A stretch of 60,000 nucleotides of DNA from Mesostigma viride (GCA_009746045.1 RPFO01000213.1:730564-790563); one strand, 5' to 3'; numbered from the stretch's first letter, positions 42,374-53,059 are shown. Translations and numbers: made by a program. The notes: generated from the sequence alone by a model not told the origin.

Positions 42374-44093
42374 CACGTCGTACGTCAAAACTCAGTCCTA
42401 AAAATAGGACTGAGTATGCCAACTTTGAGATCATGTAGCGGTAAGCCTAGGGGGGTACCCCATATGTTTGATATGCATCAGAGCACTCAATATCATGCTA
42501 ATGCTTGGGCATATGCCTAAAAAATCATATGTTGACCAAATCATGTAAAAATTTACAAGGGTGTCAACCCATGCTCGCGATTTGGCAATTTTCTGTGGAA
42601 GGACGAGTTGGGAAAATTCAATAAAATCCATATGCATGTTGAAAAAATATAGGCGTGTAAACAATATAGTTCTTGACCTGTAGAAAAAAACTGGACTCAA
42701 TTTGGCCACAGCCTCTACCTGAAACTCACCAAAAACCACCAGCCCTAAGAATGGGTTTCGAGGTTGCTAGCAATGTGCAAGCATGTAAGTGCGGTCATAC
42801 TACACACCACCGTGGCAACCAACCATGCCAATCAACTCATTTCCCTTCTAGCATAACAGGAAAACATACTTGCATCATCATATTGCAGTTATATTATACC
42901 TTAGTATATGTGTGAGAGCCTATGCACGCACGTAGGGAATGGGCATTGATACCTACCTACAAAGGGTTTTATTATGAGCCTTAACCACCAATATAATGGG
43001 TAGGTTAAGCATATTTCAACTGTTTTTAACAAGAATAGAGATGGCTAACTCTGTTTTGCCTTGCCATGGCATGGCCAACATACTTGCTGGCACATGATGA
43101 CAGTGGTTTATCACCAAGATTCTTCACTCACCCGTATAAGCTTGAAAGCACGCTGGATGCAGCCCATGGCCATACAATCACGCAGTATGAACGTAGCAAA
43201 AGAATAACTAACATCTATGAAGGTATTTAAACCCATACAGCGCCTAAAAAACTGCAAAAGTACACTAGGGTAAGGCAAATCCCTGGTAACATCATAAAAA
43301 ATGGGGGGTTTAGAGAGGGGCAGGCAACGGTCAAGAAAGCGCATCAAGATTCGAAACTGACAGCGCCTTGCAAGCTCAAACTCATGTAAGAACATAACAA
43401 AACGATGAGGTGACGATATTTCAGCTTTACCGTGCACGGATGGCGTTATCTTGGCCCAGGCGGTGCCCGCAAAAGTGACACTTGCGGCACACAAACCATG
43501 ACATGACAGAGTGGTCGAAATCATCAAATCTTTACTGCCACTGACTTAATTCTACACACATGCATGATAATAAGTAGAAAGAAGCATATAAACCCTTCGA
43601 ACTGCACCGTAAAGTAAATTTAGTCATCAATTCCGTCAACCTGCCTGGTCGCAGTTTTTTCCAGCAAGAGCAGTGCCGACACCTGGTAAATCGCATCCCC
43701 GGGAGCTAAAAATTGGTTTGTGTCATCTTTAGGACATATAAAATCTATTTCCTGGGTTTTACCAGCTAAATCGTCCGCGAACGTAAACTGCATGCATGGG
43801 CGCAAGCCGCCATGGCTAGGTCGTGCATTTCCGGAACTCACGTTTCACGTGAAAAAGTACCCTTACCACCTGTACTTTGACCGCACATTTAGCCGCCCAA
43901 ACAAAATCCAAAAAAATCGCAAAAATATGTCTAAGAAAGGTCATTTCACGTAGTATTTGAATAAATTTTGAGGGAATTTTTTTGACAAACATTCCGACTT
44001 GGGCGAATTTTCTACGAAACCCAAAAACTCAGTCCTAAGAATAGGACTGAGTTGAACTCAGTCCTAAGAATAGGTGCAGTGACGAACGACGTG
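42374..44093. mobile_element. 1.7-kb TTAA-flanked TIR element inserted in gag
   Basis: TTAA at 42370-42373 and 44094-44097; termini CACGTCGTACGTCA and (inverse) CACGTCGTTCGTCA match at 13 of 14. Next to each end lie palindromes AACTCAGTCCTA..TAGGACTGAGTT, one on the left (42389-42415) and one and a half on the right (44032-44076). Excision at TTAA restores the gag frame. TTAA targets are known for piggyBac and Kolobok elements; the family here is not settled because the interior (43045-43900) has only a decayed coding-like segment. Confidence 0.85.
43045..43900 (-). pseudogene. Element-associated coding-like segment, copy B
   Basis: Minus-strand counterpart of 24070-24865. The first block has FADDLAGKTQEIDFI and NQFLAPGDAIYQV (43660-43800); the second has FAGTAWAKIT and FLDRCLPLSK (43310-43500) and extends to ILRDCMAMGCIQRAFK. 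In another frame it reads CRKCHFCGHRLGQ. The potential splice donor after this block is GTAACG in copy A but ATAACG here. Both copies lie inside TIR-type elements. Confidence 0.45.
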
Positions 44094-44097
44094 TTAA

Positions 44098-45948
44098 ACT
44101 GATGTCTAAGGTTAAGACCTTCCATCCCATACTCCAAAGCAAAAACAAATTGCTTAGCTTGTTCAACAGTGTGACCCTCAGGCAAGCCAGCGATATTGAT
44201 TTTGGATTCCTTTTTATGAGGGTTAAACACACCTGTGAGAGGGGGGTTGGCCCTCAAGAAGCCGTCGGTTGCTTGTTGCAGGCGGGTGGGGTCCAGGTTG
44301 ATGGTCCCCCGCTCATACCGCGACATCAGGGCGCGCAGGCCCTCGACAGTTTGCAGCTGGTTAGCTGTTAACTGCTGATCTTGCAACGAGGCCAGCTGGG
44401 CCTGGAGAATGGCGAGCTGTTCCAGGACATCCCCGCTCCTTGGGGGGGCTTCAGCAGGCCTGTTGGGTGCCTGTGGCACCTCTGCACCTCCCCCCAGGGC
44501 CTCCTGGGGTCCTGGCCACCCCCCTGGTTTGGGAGGGGGCCCCAACCCACAGGGCGAACCTGGGGTGGTGGGGGAGGGGGAGGGGGGGTCATGGTGGCCC
44601 TGGGGGAGCCCGGGGGTGTCCGGGTAACCCCACTGGGTCCAGCCCCATCGGTGGAGGGGCGGGCAGGGGTGTCTGCCTCTGCTCTCCTCCTGGCCTCCTC
44701 CCGCATGAGACGCTTCATCTCCTTGCGTACCTCATGCTCCCGGAGGGCTGCCTGAAAGGCAGCTTCATCCTCGGGTATGTCAGGGAGTGCGTCTCCCATG
44801 ATCATAGCAGGCCGGACTGGACAGTCCGCCTCTTTGCCCTTCCTCGCACCCAGGGCCAGCAGTCCCTCCTTGTACTGCAGGGGTTGGGGGGGAGAGGGTT
44901 TCTTGCTGGTGGTTTCCAGCGGGGGGGCTTCTTCAGCTACCACCCCATGTTTGGCCAAGATGGCCTCCGTGACCCTGGCTTGGGTGATGGAGGACATGGT
45001 TTTAAAGTGTGCTGACCGAGCAAGCTCGGCCAGGTCTTGACTGTCCGCATAGTCCATGGGATAGTCAGCATTTTTTAAGAGGTCACGTAACCGCTGGGTG
45101 GCCTCGCGGTACGCGTCCGCCATCGCCTGGTGGGTAGCCAGGCGACGGGCGGCTTCCTCTTCATATTCTTGCCGCTTAGCGGCGAGCCGAAAAGCCGCCT
45201 CTCGGCGGGCCTCTCGGTCCCGCTGCCGCGCTCGGCGTTCTTCATTTGCCACCAGCGCAGCCTGCTCGACCGCCAGGAGCGCTGGGGTAAGATTGATCTC
45301 AGTCTCCCCATCGGGGAGACTGGCAGTGTCGGATACCTCATCGTCGGACATTGGTTGTCCGGCGATGGGTTCCACAGGTTTTCGCACCACCCGTGCGAGT
45401 TTAATACTCTCCATGTCCTTCTTCTTGCGAAGAAGGGACGCAGAGGGTCGCCCAAACGTTAGCTCAATGTGGTTATGTCCCTGGGCGAAAGGGACATTAA
45501 GGTTTGATGTGGCGGGACGAAAGGTAATCGTCCCGTCCGGTGCCACCGAGGCCGTCTGACGGGGCATACGCTCCCGAAGAGATGGCAACGTGGGGCCGGA
45601 CTGTGGAGCCTCAGTGGGGTTTACCACCGAGGTCTCCGCAGCCATGGCCGCGCCAGCCGTGGTTGCGGCTGGGGCGGCCGCCGGAGTCGAGGGTAAGCCG
45701 GTCTCCCCGGGGGGAGCCGTCTCGGCCTCCGGCCTCGCAGGGGAGGGGGGTAGGTCGGTCGGCTTTGCAGCCGCCGTCCCCTCGTCCTGGCAACCATTGT
45801 GAGTCTTTTTGTTCTTTTTCTTTTTCTTGGAAATGGCCGCATCGCCAGCCGGCTTCTTGTTGTTGTCTCTGGGCATCCGCCGATCCTGCCCATCATCATC
45901 CTCGTTGTAGGTAAGCTTCTTAGCGACATTCTTGTTCGTGATAGCCAT
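44098..45948 (-). CDS. gag: Gag N-terminal region of the copia-type element, frameshifted
   Basis: The ATG at 45948 (MAITNKNVAKKLTYNEDDD) opens 18 bases from the LTR. The protein is charged, Pro-rich, with a long helical Arg/Glu region (RRARQRDREARREAAFRLAAKR). The first frame runs to 44368, but from about 44560 the protein-like register is another one (LEQLAILQAQLASLQDQQL, GTINLDPTRLQQATDGFL), the change falling in C-rich runs (44560-44590). It then reaches LRHQF, where the TTAA element is inserted. Removing the insert at TTAA joins LRHQF to KALRASSTF in frame with 42369. Confidence 0.75.
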
Positions 45949-45966
45949 GGTAGCAAATAAAATTCA

Positions 45967-46439
45967 AGTTAGAATGCGGTGGGATATATTGCTTGAGAAC
46001 ACTGAAAGCTGTGAGCAATGAATTGCTTGGTTCATTAGAAAATAGGTTTACCCTTTATCAACGTTCCTCTCACCGGCTGCGCCGCCAGTGACCGTTGGGT
46101 GCAGACCGTTGGCCCGAGGCCGCACGATGACAGGTAGCTGCCTAGTCACTGCATCGTGCGATCACAAATCAATGCACGCTGCAGTACGGTCCCTATCTAG
46201 GATACTCTAGTACCGTCCAATGACAGGACACTACGTATACTGGGTACTGACATCTGTCACGTACCTCAGTACCCAAAGTACCTATCTAGGGAAACGTATG
46301 CGACTCGACTAGCATCCCTATCTGCATAGCCCACGTGGTATTTATATTCACATACCAACGTGGGTTTACAAGGCTTATTCATACGTTGTATTCACAATGC
46401 CTTTGAGACTTAGTCTACAGCAAAGCATGGAGACTAACT
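45967..46439 (-). repeat. 5' LTR of the 9.4-kb copia-type element
   Basis: Same 473 bp as 37063-37535; its left edge is 18 bases from the gag start codon. Confidence 0.9.
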
Positions 46440-46444
46440 GACCC

Positions 46445-47628
46445 TGATAAAGCGCAAGATGTGTGGAAGGGTCAGGTCTATGTGGTTCCCACCCCTGCTG
46501 CATGGGCACATGATATTGATGAGCCATATCTACTCCTAAATCTGGGGGTGGAAGGTTTGCAAAGTGCTCCCACTATTTTCAGAAAATCAGCAGAAGAGGT
46601 GTTCAAGAAACTTAATGCCACCTATGATGATCTGGACCCTTGTCTCTTTGCTGTGCCCACACCCTCTGGCTTGCTCCTGTTTAATTGTGTGGCATGGTGA
46701 TGACCAACTGATTTGTGGACCACGAGCTGAAGTTGACAAGTTCATTCAGCAGGTTCAGCAGTCATATGAGATTGGAAAGCAGGCAGAGCTGGGGCCAGAA
46801 CCCCTACAGTTCTGTGGCATAATGCTAGCACTGGAAGAGCAACAGGAACAGTGGGTGTGTACTCTATCCCCGCCTGCCCAGTACTTAGAAGAATGCCTAG
46901 AGCTGCTTGATATTCCGTGCATTCCTGCTCACATGTGTGCTACTGTCAAAGGAAAATTAGGGTGGCTGAGTGCTATCTGTGCACCTCATCTGGCAGTGGT
47001 CAGCAGGATTGATGACACAGTATTACAAACCATGAAACCTAAGGATCTCCAGAAGCTACTAAAGGTTGGACCTTCCCTTGTCATTCATCCACTCAACCTC
47101 ATGGAAGATATTCACATTAACTGTCTGATGGACAGCTCCATGGAGAGTAGGGTAATAACAAAAATGGATGCCAGGGAGGCTGGGGTGTTCTTCCTTACCA
47201 ACAAGGGAGACTATATGTCCATGGTGTCGTGGTACAGCAGATTGCATCGCAGAAAAGCTGTTGGCAGTAACTCTGCTGAGTGCCGTGCTGTGGTGTCTGC
47301 TGTGCAGCATGCTAGATCCCTTCAGCACATACTAACCTGGTTGCAAACTCAGGCTGGAAGCAAGGCTGATGTGCATGCTCACTTACACACTGACAGTCAC
47401 TCAGTCATTACTTTCCTTGACAAGAAATCTGTGACTGCTGCTGTGCATACTGATCTGGACTGGGTGATTTTGAAACAGGAAGCAAGCTATTTATCCAGCT
47501 GGCAGCATCTGCCAGACGAGGAGAACCTGGCTGACGCGTTGACCAAGATTCCGTCATTAGCAGCAACCCAGTACCAGCTTCTGTGTGATGCAATAAATCC
47601 CTATCTGTCTAGTCAAACAAATGGATGA
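46445..47628 (+). pseudogene. C-terminal RT + RNase H of the split copia-type element
   Basis: It continues from 37062 after the nested element: DKAQDVWKGQVYVV, YDDLDPCLFAVP, then an extra base near 46682 (TTTAATTGTG) shifts the frame just before VWHGDDQLICG. RNase H motifs NSAECRAVVSA, HTDSHSVITFL and DEENLADALTK are kept. It shows the same HGDD box as the nested copy. The protein is otherwise intact to the stop at 47628. Confidence 0.8.
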
Positions 47629-48559
47629 TGAAATAGGGCACTACTAATGGTGCAGACTATGGTCTTTCCCAGCTGGTGGCAACTTGGCAACAAACATAAT
47701 AATTTCTTGATGTGCCCCCTGGTTTTTCCATAGCCACTCATCACTCCACTGACTTGTACAAACAGGGGATCCTAGGTTCAGAAACCTCAAAGACACTGTC
47801 AGATTTAAAGGCAATGGGGTCTGTGGGCGCTTTAATTCACAACTTCCATTGTGGTCTGATATGAGTTTTCCTGTACCAATGTCTTATTCATGATGTTGCC
47901 AAGTGCCCTGAAAAAAAAAGGACTAAAAACCTGGAGGTGCAGCACTGATGCATTAAAAAAAAAAAAAAAAGAATAAAACTGGAGTTAGCCTCTAGTCGTG
48001 GACATAGGCTTAGTACCAGATAGCAATGTGCTATCTGGGGTTTCGCACGTGTAGGCTCGGGCAGAAGTCCCGGCTATATGTGATTCGGCAGGCTAGACTA
48101 TTAGATAGCCGAGTCCTGGTGACGGACGCCAGTACCCAAGCAGGATTGGCGGTACGGCGTCGCCAGTACCCACTCGGGACTGGCATTGAGGTGTCGGATG
48201 TTGGACGAGGGTCCTGAGAGTCTAGCAGTGGCGTCGCGCCACTCAGGCTGCACCACAGAGCCCAACGGCCACTGTCGGCTGCTCCAGACATGGCAGCCGG
48301 GCAGGGCGTTGCTTGTCGAGAATGCTAAACAGCCCTTGTGCACGTTGTGTGCGGGGCTTGTGATTTATTGTAATAAACACATACGTCGGGCCATTGAGCA
48401 TTGAGAGGTCCATTCGATTATTAACTCACGTCACGGGAATCTCGCCAGCAAGAAGAGCTGCGGGAGTCACGCCGGCATGAGACGCGACAGGCGCTGTTCC
48501 ACCCCAGGGACAATCACGGTTCCCTGGACCGTGTCGAGCACACCGGTTCAGCTTCGGAC
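47629..48559. other. 3' flank with A-run; possible LTR-like block; no gene
   Basis: 47629-47950 is probably untranslated sequence of the copia fragment, with an A-run at 47955-47970 followed by GAATAAAA. At 48015-48037 lies the hairpin CCAGATAGCA-ATG-TGCTATCTGG. 48000-48420 has an LTR-like look (ends TAATAAACACATACG) but no partner repeat is found. Confidence 0.4.
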
Positions 48560-49573
48560 TTGACAGGGGCGGCCGCTGGGCCCGGACAACCCGGCCAAGC
48601 CCGGGAACGCGAACGGTCACCCGTTCGAGATGCCAACGACCGACGGCTGCGTCAGCAGGGCGCGGCCCTGTATCCCCCCGCCCGCACCAGAGCAGCCTCA
48701 ACCGGCCCCTGCACCCCAGCCTGCACCGGCGCAGCCTCAACCTGTCCTGGCCCGCTCCGCAGAGACGCCGGTACAGGAGATCGCTCCGCGACGGGACGTG
48801 ATACCCGCCCAGGAATGGGTACGGGGCACGTATTATGCCCGTAATCGGGTCATTGTCCCCTTGCATCCGGTGGCTGGCTTTGTGGTCGACATTGACGTGG
48901 GATACCCACGCCTGAGCCTTTCCCCGCCACCCGGGTTTTACTACCCTGCGAGCCTGCGCTTCCGTGGGGGCTCCAGCGCGTGCTTATTCAGTGAGAAGGC
49001 ACCTTCGACTCGGTCAGCTTTCTCCTGCACGCACAGGTGCCGGCGCCAGTGCCATCTGAGTCCCGCTACGAGCCGGTGGTACTGTAGTAGGGACTACCGC
49101 CACGTACGATCTGCACGTACCCGCCGCCTCTGCCGCAATACCGCGCCGAACACCACTTACGGCGGATTGCGTATCCCAAGCTCATGCCTATCCCGGGAGC
49201 TAGCTACATGCGGAAGCAGCTCCCTGAGATTGCTGCAGCTCCGGGGTTCTACTGCGAGAGCGAGAAGGCCCAGAAGGAGCTGTTGCTCATGGCTGCCGGG
49301 TACTCCGCAGAAACTGGGTGTGCCACGGAGGTCGATGTGGAGCAGGGGTTCATCAGGTTCACCCGGCTCCCCTACATGGCGGCCTTCCTGTCGTACTGGC
49401 CGCCGGATGTGTGGATTGAGAAGTCCACGCTGCGTCAACAGACGCGCAACGACTACCAGGTGGCGTTCAACGCCGACGTGGTCGCGGCTCCCCCCGGCAA
49501 GATCCCGGAGATCATGACTGAGCACGGCTACAACGCGTTGCGGCGGCATCGCGCGCAGCAGGGATTCCAGTAA
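48560..49573 (+). pseudogene. Degraded ORFs of unknown (probably element-derived) protein
   Basis: 48630-48990 reads Pro/Gln/Ala-rich then EWVRGTYYARNRVIVPLHPV and FVVDIDVGYPRL. A second frame takes over near 48990 (FDSVSFLLHAQVPAPVPSE), has two TAG codons at 49085-49090, then LPQYRAEHHLRRIAYPKL and a clean stretch from 49184 to the stop at 49573 (GFYCESEKAQKELLLMAAG, RLPYMAAFLSYWPPDVWI). The protein is unfamiliar; the Pro-rich start and position suggest a gag-like or capsid-like polyprotein fragment, which is only an inference. Confidence 0.4.
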
Positions 49574-49769
49574 TTTTCCGGGAGATGGGCCGGAGAGTGC
49601 TGGGACGAAGGAGTATTTGACAACTATCAAGTTATAATTGTCCCTGCGAGGCAACACCGAGAAGAACTGGCTACTGCTCCGCTGGCCAGCGAACAGGGAT
49701 CGGGACATAGTATTCTCATAGTTGGTGTATTATATTCTGATTTGGCGCGCCGCAAAGGTGAAAACCATT

Positions 49770-49900
49770 TGCGTTCAGTGCCGGTCCGCGGATAACGCGG
49801 AAAATGCGATCTGCAAATGAATCCGACCGGAATCGAACTGGGGACCAGGCTCTCGCATGCACCAACTTTCGCTGACTAAAGGACGGACGTCTCCGGATCC
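49770..49900 (-). other. tRNA-like sequence (possible tRNA-derived SINE)
   Basis: On the minus strand CCTTTAGTCAGCGAAAGTTGG is followed about 30 bases later by CCCCAGTTCGATTCCGG, a B-box-like T arm, in tRNA order. The acceptor stem does not close clearly, so it is more like a SINE head or a pseudo-tRNA than a functional tRNA. Confidence 0.4.
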
Positions 49901-51696
49901 TAGGGCATCGCCAACTTACACCTACTGTACAGTCATCTGCAAAAGTTCTCTTTTCCGGGGAGTGATGCAAGATTTCGAATTTGGTGCTAGATAAATCATT
50001 CGAGATCTGTGTGTGTAGGAGTACTACACACGTATATGCATGTATATGATGATGGGAGTTAAAGAAACTGTGGCTGAACTGTGGTTCAGCCTGCACTCTA
50101 CAGAGGAAGTAGTTATATTAATCAATAGGTTTACGTTGCTGGTTATGGATACCAGCACAGAATGCACGAGGCACGTGAGAACCGTCGCCGAAGGTGCGAG
50201 GACACAGGTGCAGGGAAAGTGGTGCTACCAAGTGGCAGCGCCCTGCTCGTTATATACTAGTTGTGACGCGCAGTCACATCCAGATGACTGATAGGACAGA
50301 TCATCTCACAATATTGCTGTCCTTCACTCTGGACCAGCAGATCTCGACTCGTTATCCATAAATAGTCACATCAATGTCCTGTCGCACAAGTCCTGTCACT
50401 ATTTGTTACGTCTAATCAATAGCATTGAATAGACCGCAGTGTCGGAGACTAAATGTCCTATCGTACACTGTGAAAAGACGTCGTAGTTATTCTAGGGCTT
50501 CAGGCCTAGACTATCAGTACATGTGGCGTTGTCCCCGTCTCCCAAGTGGGATACGGACATGGACGGTGGTGTATAGTACACTGGACATATCTCTACTAGG
50601 GTTTAGATCCGCACGTGCCATATTGGGCACGTGGGTGCTAGATATTAGCACTGAGATATGTAGGGCACACGCACGTGGGTATTCACGTGGTAGGGTTTAT
50701 GAGCTGTGATGCAGACCACAAGGTGGCTGCAGTGCTAGTCCTGTACGGAGGTCCTAGGGGAGGTCCAGGACCGTCCACGTAGTGCTGCTAGGCAGTCGTT
50801 CAATGCCTGTGGGCATCGTATCAGTCCTAGCTGGAGTAGATCTAGCCATGGACGGAGTCAGCACCTCATTGGTTAGCACTAGTGCAGGATAGCTAGGTTA
50901 CCCTAACCTACGTGCCCATGCAATCCAGCTTGGCAAGCTTGCATGGATTGATATTATGCCAGCCATTGCATAATCCAACACACGTTCGCTTTCATCGCAC
51001 AAGTGCATTAAGGGGACGCGGCGCGCCGAATTTTTTCCGCGCCAAAAAATTCGCGGTACCAGCCGTACCGTGAAAAGTGGGTGCACGGTGCGCGCACCCC
51101 TTGCGGAAGTGGCCATGGCGACTGCGTTTAGGCGAAACTAGCAATGTAAGGCTAGAGAAATGCCAAAAAAATGCTTGAATGTCGAATACGATGATTTAAT
51201 GATGTTGGTTTGTGGCGGCAAGTAGCTGATTTACAATATCGCTGCTTTCTTTTACTGCCATCGGCATGGGGGGTAAACTGCATTTTTTCGTCGCGCGGAA
51301 TAAAATAGAATTCGTGATAGCGGCAGTAAATTCGCAGTTTTGGGGGGCTTTTCGACCGCGAAGGATGAATTCGTATCGGTAGCATTGAATTCCAAACCGA
51401 ACTGGTGCTTTTTGCTACATTTTCGGCCGTTCTCGGTAAGTAATTCTTCAGGCCTCCGCAGTGCATGTCGGAACCTTCCATGGAAGAACGGCCGTTGTTG
51501 CGCACCTGGGCGAGGGATCTGCGAGGGCAATGTATAGATTTGCCGCGAATTTTCTGTGCTATCAGTTCTTTCTTCTATTAGCTCATCGTTCGAAGTTTTT
51601 TTCGTTCTTTTTGGGCAGTTTCCGCCAGCTAGCTCGCCGTTGCTTGCCGTGGTGTTGTCGAATACCTGGCAGCTTTAGATTGTTTTCGTTGGTGTC
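49901..51696. other. No gene recognised
   Basis: Mixed sequence with CCTGTC-containing phrases (50,290-50,420) and GTCGGAGAC-like fragments. Around 51,020 a GCGCGCCGAATTTTTTCCGC / GCGCCAAAAAATTCGCGG near-palindrome occurs. No credible ORF. Confidence 0.5.
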
Positions 51697-51945
51697 GTGG
51701 TCAAGGCCGCTTCAGTCGAAGCCTATTGCTTCTCGGGAAGGTTTAAGGTATTTCATGAAACGTGTTCTGGCAAGGATGTTGTGCGTATGGAAGCTTCTAG
51801 TTGTGTGAGAGTGACGCACCCTCTCTTCGCAGCGGCATCACAGCGCTCATGCGCTGGAGGCCCGCCAATGGTTTCTTTCCATTTTATCGTGCAGGGGAGG
51901 AAGTGTTTTATTGACGATCATGTTGGAGATATTGCATTTGTGTAA
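51697..51945 (+). CDS. Hypothetical ORF, 82 codons
   Basis: It starts as GTG-VKAASVEAYCFSGRFKVF; the frame lacks an ATG at that position and is protein-like (FHETCSGKDVVRMEAS, VSFHFIVQGRKCFIDDHVG). It could be the last exon of a host gene. The LINE copy at 51962 is inserted a few bases after its stop. Confidence 0.3.
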   Translation: MVKAASVEAYCFSGRFKVFHETCSGKDVVRMEASSCVRVTHPLFAAASQRSCAGGPPMVSFHFIVQGRKCFIDDHVGDIAFV

Positions 51946-51949
51946 CTGC

Positions 51950-53059
51950 ATGTAGATAGCTGCTCAGGCGGTACAGCGCCACCTCCCTCGCGGCACTCCC
52001 TCGGTCGCCTCCGTTCAATCTCCCGCCGCATTCCCTGCTCGCGTCATCGATAAACACCAGAAAACCTACGCGGGTATTCTGCACACGGCTGATTGGATTG
52101 CTCTTTTCGCGGACCTCAACGCCCAGGGACGTGCGTGGCTGTTCTCGCTTTCCTTGCGGAGTGTGGGCTCGGCGTACCTTCGTGCTCTTCCCATGGCCCC
52201 CCCATTCGCCTTGGCTCCCAGCCACTACTCGGTGGCGCTCCGGCACCAGCTATTTGCCCCGCAGCCTCTTGTTCCGGCCGGGCGGCCTTGTGGTAGCTGT
52301 GGGCAGCCGCTGGATCCCACGGGGACTCACTACCTTGCCTGCATGGGGGGCCAACAGAATCAGAATTGGTATTTGTATTTGCACACTGTCCTCCTGACGG
52401 TGGTGCTCGCCATGATCCGGTCGGTTTTCCCCACGCGAACATCCGGTCCGAGGATGCGGATGGCGCTGCCTTCTATTCCCCCAACCACCGGCCTGACATC
52501 GTGGTGCTGGACTTTGAGGGGGGTGGCCGGCATCTGCTTATTGACGTTTCGGTGGCGCGGCCCTTGGCTCTTAGCCACGTGGCTGGGGCCTCCCTCACGG
52601 CAGGTTACACGGCGGACCGGGCGGAGCGGGCCAAGCTCCTGGCCTACGGCGACGTCGGGCACCATCGTGTGGTGCCCTTTGTCCTGGAGGAGTTTGGGGC
52701 CATGGGGCCCCTGACCTCCGCCTTCTTCAAGGAGTGTTGCCGGCTCCGGGAGGACCGGCTGGACCTGGAGGGCCAGCGGGCCCCATGGTCGGCGCGGACC
52801 TGGACGTCATATTGGCGTCAGCGCTTGTCGGTGGCGCTGACTCGGGCCATGGCTGACATCATGCTCCGCCGTACGCGGGCTGATTTTGCGGTGCAGCAGG
52901 GCTATTAGGTTCCTCCCGTTAGGCGTTTCCATTGGTCTTATCGTAGTATAGAGCTTTGACATGGCTCTGTATATAGGTTTATAGCTGGGCGTTTGCTTTG
53001 GTTTGAGTGATTTCACTCTGCTGTAAGTAATTATATTTTTAATATATGTAGATAGCTGC
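51950..53059 (+). mobile_element. 5'-truncated LINE, copy 3, with 14-bp target duplication
   Basis: LINE sequence from about 51962 to 53045 equals the part of the full copy from 59090 onward plus the 3' end. It is flanked by ATGTAGATAGCTGC at 51950-51963 and 53046-53059, with two bases of overlap at the 5' junction, the mark of target-primed reverse transcription. A missing C in the CCCCC run at 52429-52432 shifts the endonuclease frame. Stop at 52906-52908. Dead copy. Confidence 0.92.

Larger units (their letters stand above)
37063..46439 (-). mobile_element. Copia-type LTR retrotransposon, 9.4 kb, nested, rearranged gene order
   Basis: Two 473-bp direct repeats (37063-37535, 45967-46439), apparently identical, bound by AGTTAG...CTAACT and flanked by GACCC duplications (37058-37062, 46440-46444). 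Minus-strand order: gag, CCHC knuckle, integrase, then in another frame protease, RT and RNase H. Classic copia elements have protease before integrase. Gag is broken by a TTAA-flanked insertion and one frame change. Only 18 bases separate the 5' LTR from the gag ATG, and no tRNA-type primer site is visible there. Confidence 0.9.
36060..47990 (+). mobile_element. Decayed copia-type element (plus strand), split by a younger copia-type element
   Basis: Protease and the first part of RT lie at 36060-37062; the rest of RT and RNase H continue at 46445-47628. Both halves are homologous to the intact minus-strand element inside. Gag and integrase are missing upstream. The 3' flank ends in an A-run near 47955-47970, which could mark a retrocopy. 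No LTRs are identified for it. Confidence 0.75.

Noticed and set aside
48000-48420. LTR of a second retroelement
   Set aside because: It has an LTR-like look, but no direct partner, no target duplication and no primer site were found in the window.
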